Of a stretch of 64,000 bases of DNA, positions 63,755 to 64,000 are shown piece after piece (the stretch's first letter is position 1; every line of letters starts with the position of its first letter). The notes below the pieces were generated by a model. That model was not told where the DNA came from. It searched no databases and saw only the letters and a list, made by a program, of their open reading frames with translations. A program made the position numbers and the translations under genes. The DNA comes from an uncultured Cryomorphaceae bacterium (GTDB lineage: Bacteria; Bacteroidota; Bacteroidia; Flavobacteriales; Schleiferiaceae), in the NCBI GenBank assembly GCA_913049845.1, contig CAJWZE010000002.1:1-64000 (forward strand). The letters are read 5' to 3'.

Positions 63755-64000
63755 ATGAACAAGCGATTTATTGTATCTATTCTCGCCTTAGTATTTACCT
63801 TATCTCTTCAAGCACAAGAAGTGGCTATCGATAAGGGTGCTCCCAAGCGCATGCAGTGGGATTTAGGTTTCCTTGCATCGGATTCCCTTAAAGGCCGTTT
63901 GCCTGGAACTCCCGGCAATGATCTTGCGCGTGACTTCATAGAGCGACGCATGTCAGAGTATGGTCTCGAACCTTACGGTGAAAACGGCTATAGACAAGCT
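63755..64000 (+). CDS. M28-family peptidase (5' part)
   Basis: The first 82 codons are present; the gene runs off the right edge. The signal peptide (MNKRFIVSILALVFTLSLQAQ) is followed by FLASDSLKGRLPGTPGNDLARDFIERRM, the N-terminal signature of exported M28 zinc aminopeptidases in Bacteroidota. The catalytic domain lies beyond the window, so activity cannot be checked. The ATG at 63755 was chosen because an earlier ATG runs into a stop after two further codons. Confidence 0.85.
   Translation, partial: MNKRFIVSILALVFTLSLQAQEVAIDKGAPKRMQWDLGFLASDSLKGRLPGTPGNDLARDFIERRMSEYGLEPYGENGYRQA

Noticed and set aside
1-64000. CRISPR array, prophage, toxin-antitoxin or restriction system
   Set aside because: I looked on both strands and saw no regular spacer-repeat series, integrase, phage structural gene, toxin pair or methylase; nearly all sequence is assigned to core or surface genes.

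Overview
The window comes from a Bacteroidota chromosome, most likely a marine Flavobacteriales-type bacterium (Cryomorphaceae/Schleiferiaceae-like; the family is inference). The evidence is a SusC/SusD pair, three proteins with type IX secretion (T9SS) C-terminal sorting domains, many TAnnTTTG promoter -7 elements in place of sigma70 boxes, and familiar Bacteroidota gene neighbourhoods (rpmF-fabH-accB-accC; flippase-dut-nucleotidyltransferase-TPR-DUF4292-EnvC). Base composition looks mid-40s % GC throughout. I see no rRNA, tRNA, CRISPR array, prophage or insertion sequence.

Layout. 1-2.4 kb: glycolysis on the minus strand (GlcNAc-kinase-like fragment, gapA, pfkA). 2.4-13.5 kb: a probable maltodextrin/starch utilization locus with a NUDIX-type regulator, SusC, SusD, two small exported proteins, a GPH/MFS sugar transporter, an AraC regulator and a T9SS protein made of four starch-binding-like repeats. 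No glycoside hydrolase is present. A 21-bp palindrome lies in the pfkA/regulator gap and a degenerate copy overlaps the susC -7 element, suggesting a shared regulon. 13.6-19 kb: an orphan response regulator, then rimP-nusA-infB behind a leader hairpin. 19-30.2 kb: a Na+/solute symporter, tadA, aspS, a 1443-aa beta-propeller/PKD T9SS protein, purQ, asd and an exported MsrA.

30.2-37.7 kb: minus-strand lap-pdxA-DUF177-rpmF-fabH-accB-accC (peptidase, vitamin B6, ribosomal protein L32, fatty acid initiation), divergent ribE, and a decayed response-regulator pseudogene. 37.7-45.5 kb: threonine dehydratase, AddB-like nuclease, nadD, gmk, a T9SS type-B protein and yicC. 45.5-55.8 kb: every step of heme synthesis from glutamyl-tRNA to protoheme in two divergent operons (hemA-hemCD-hemE-hemF-hemB-hemL, and an AraC regulator-hemH-hemY), including a HemC-HemD fusion. 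55.8-63.7 kb: EamA transporter, ArsC-like protein, and an envelope cluster (EnvC-like, DUF4292 lipoprotein, TPR, sugar nucleotidyltransferase, dUTPase, flippase). The window ends inside an M28-type peptidase.

Most of the window is ordinary core genome. The points that deserve a second look are the shared palindrome, the response-regulator pseudogene with frameshifts at T-runs, a 22-bp hairpin between divergent promoters, the rimP leader hairpin, the Asn/Arg-rich N-terminal extension on PdxA, and the compact heme locus with HemCD.
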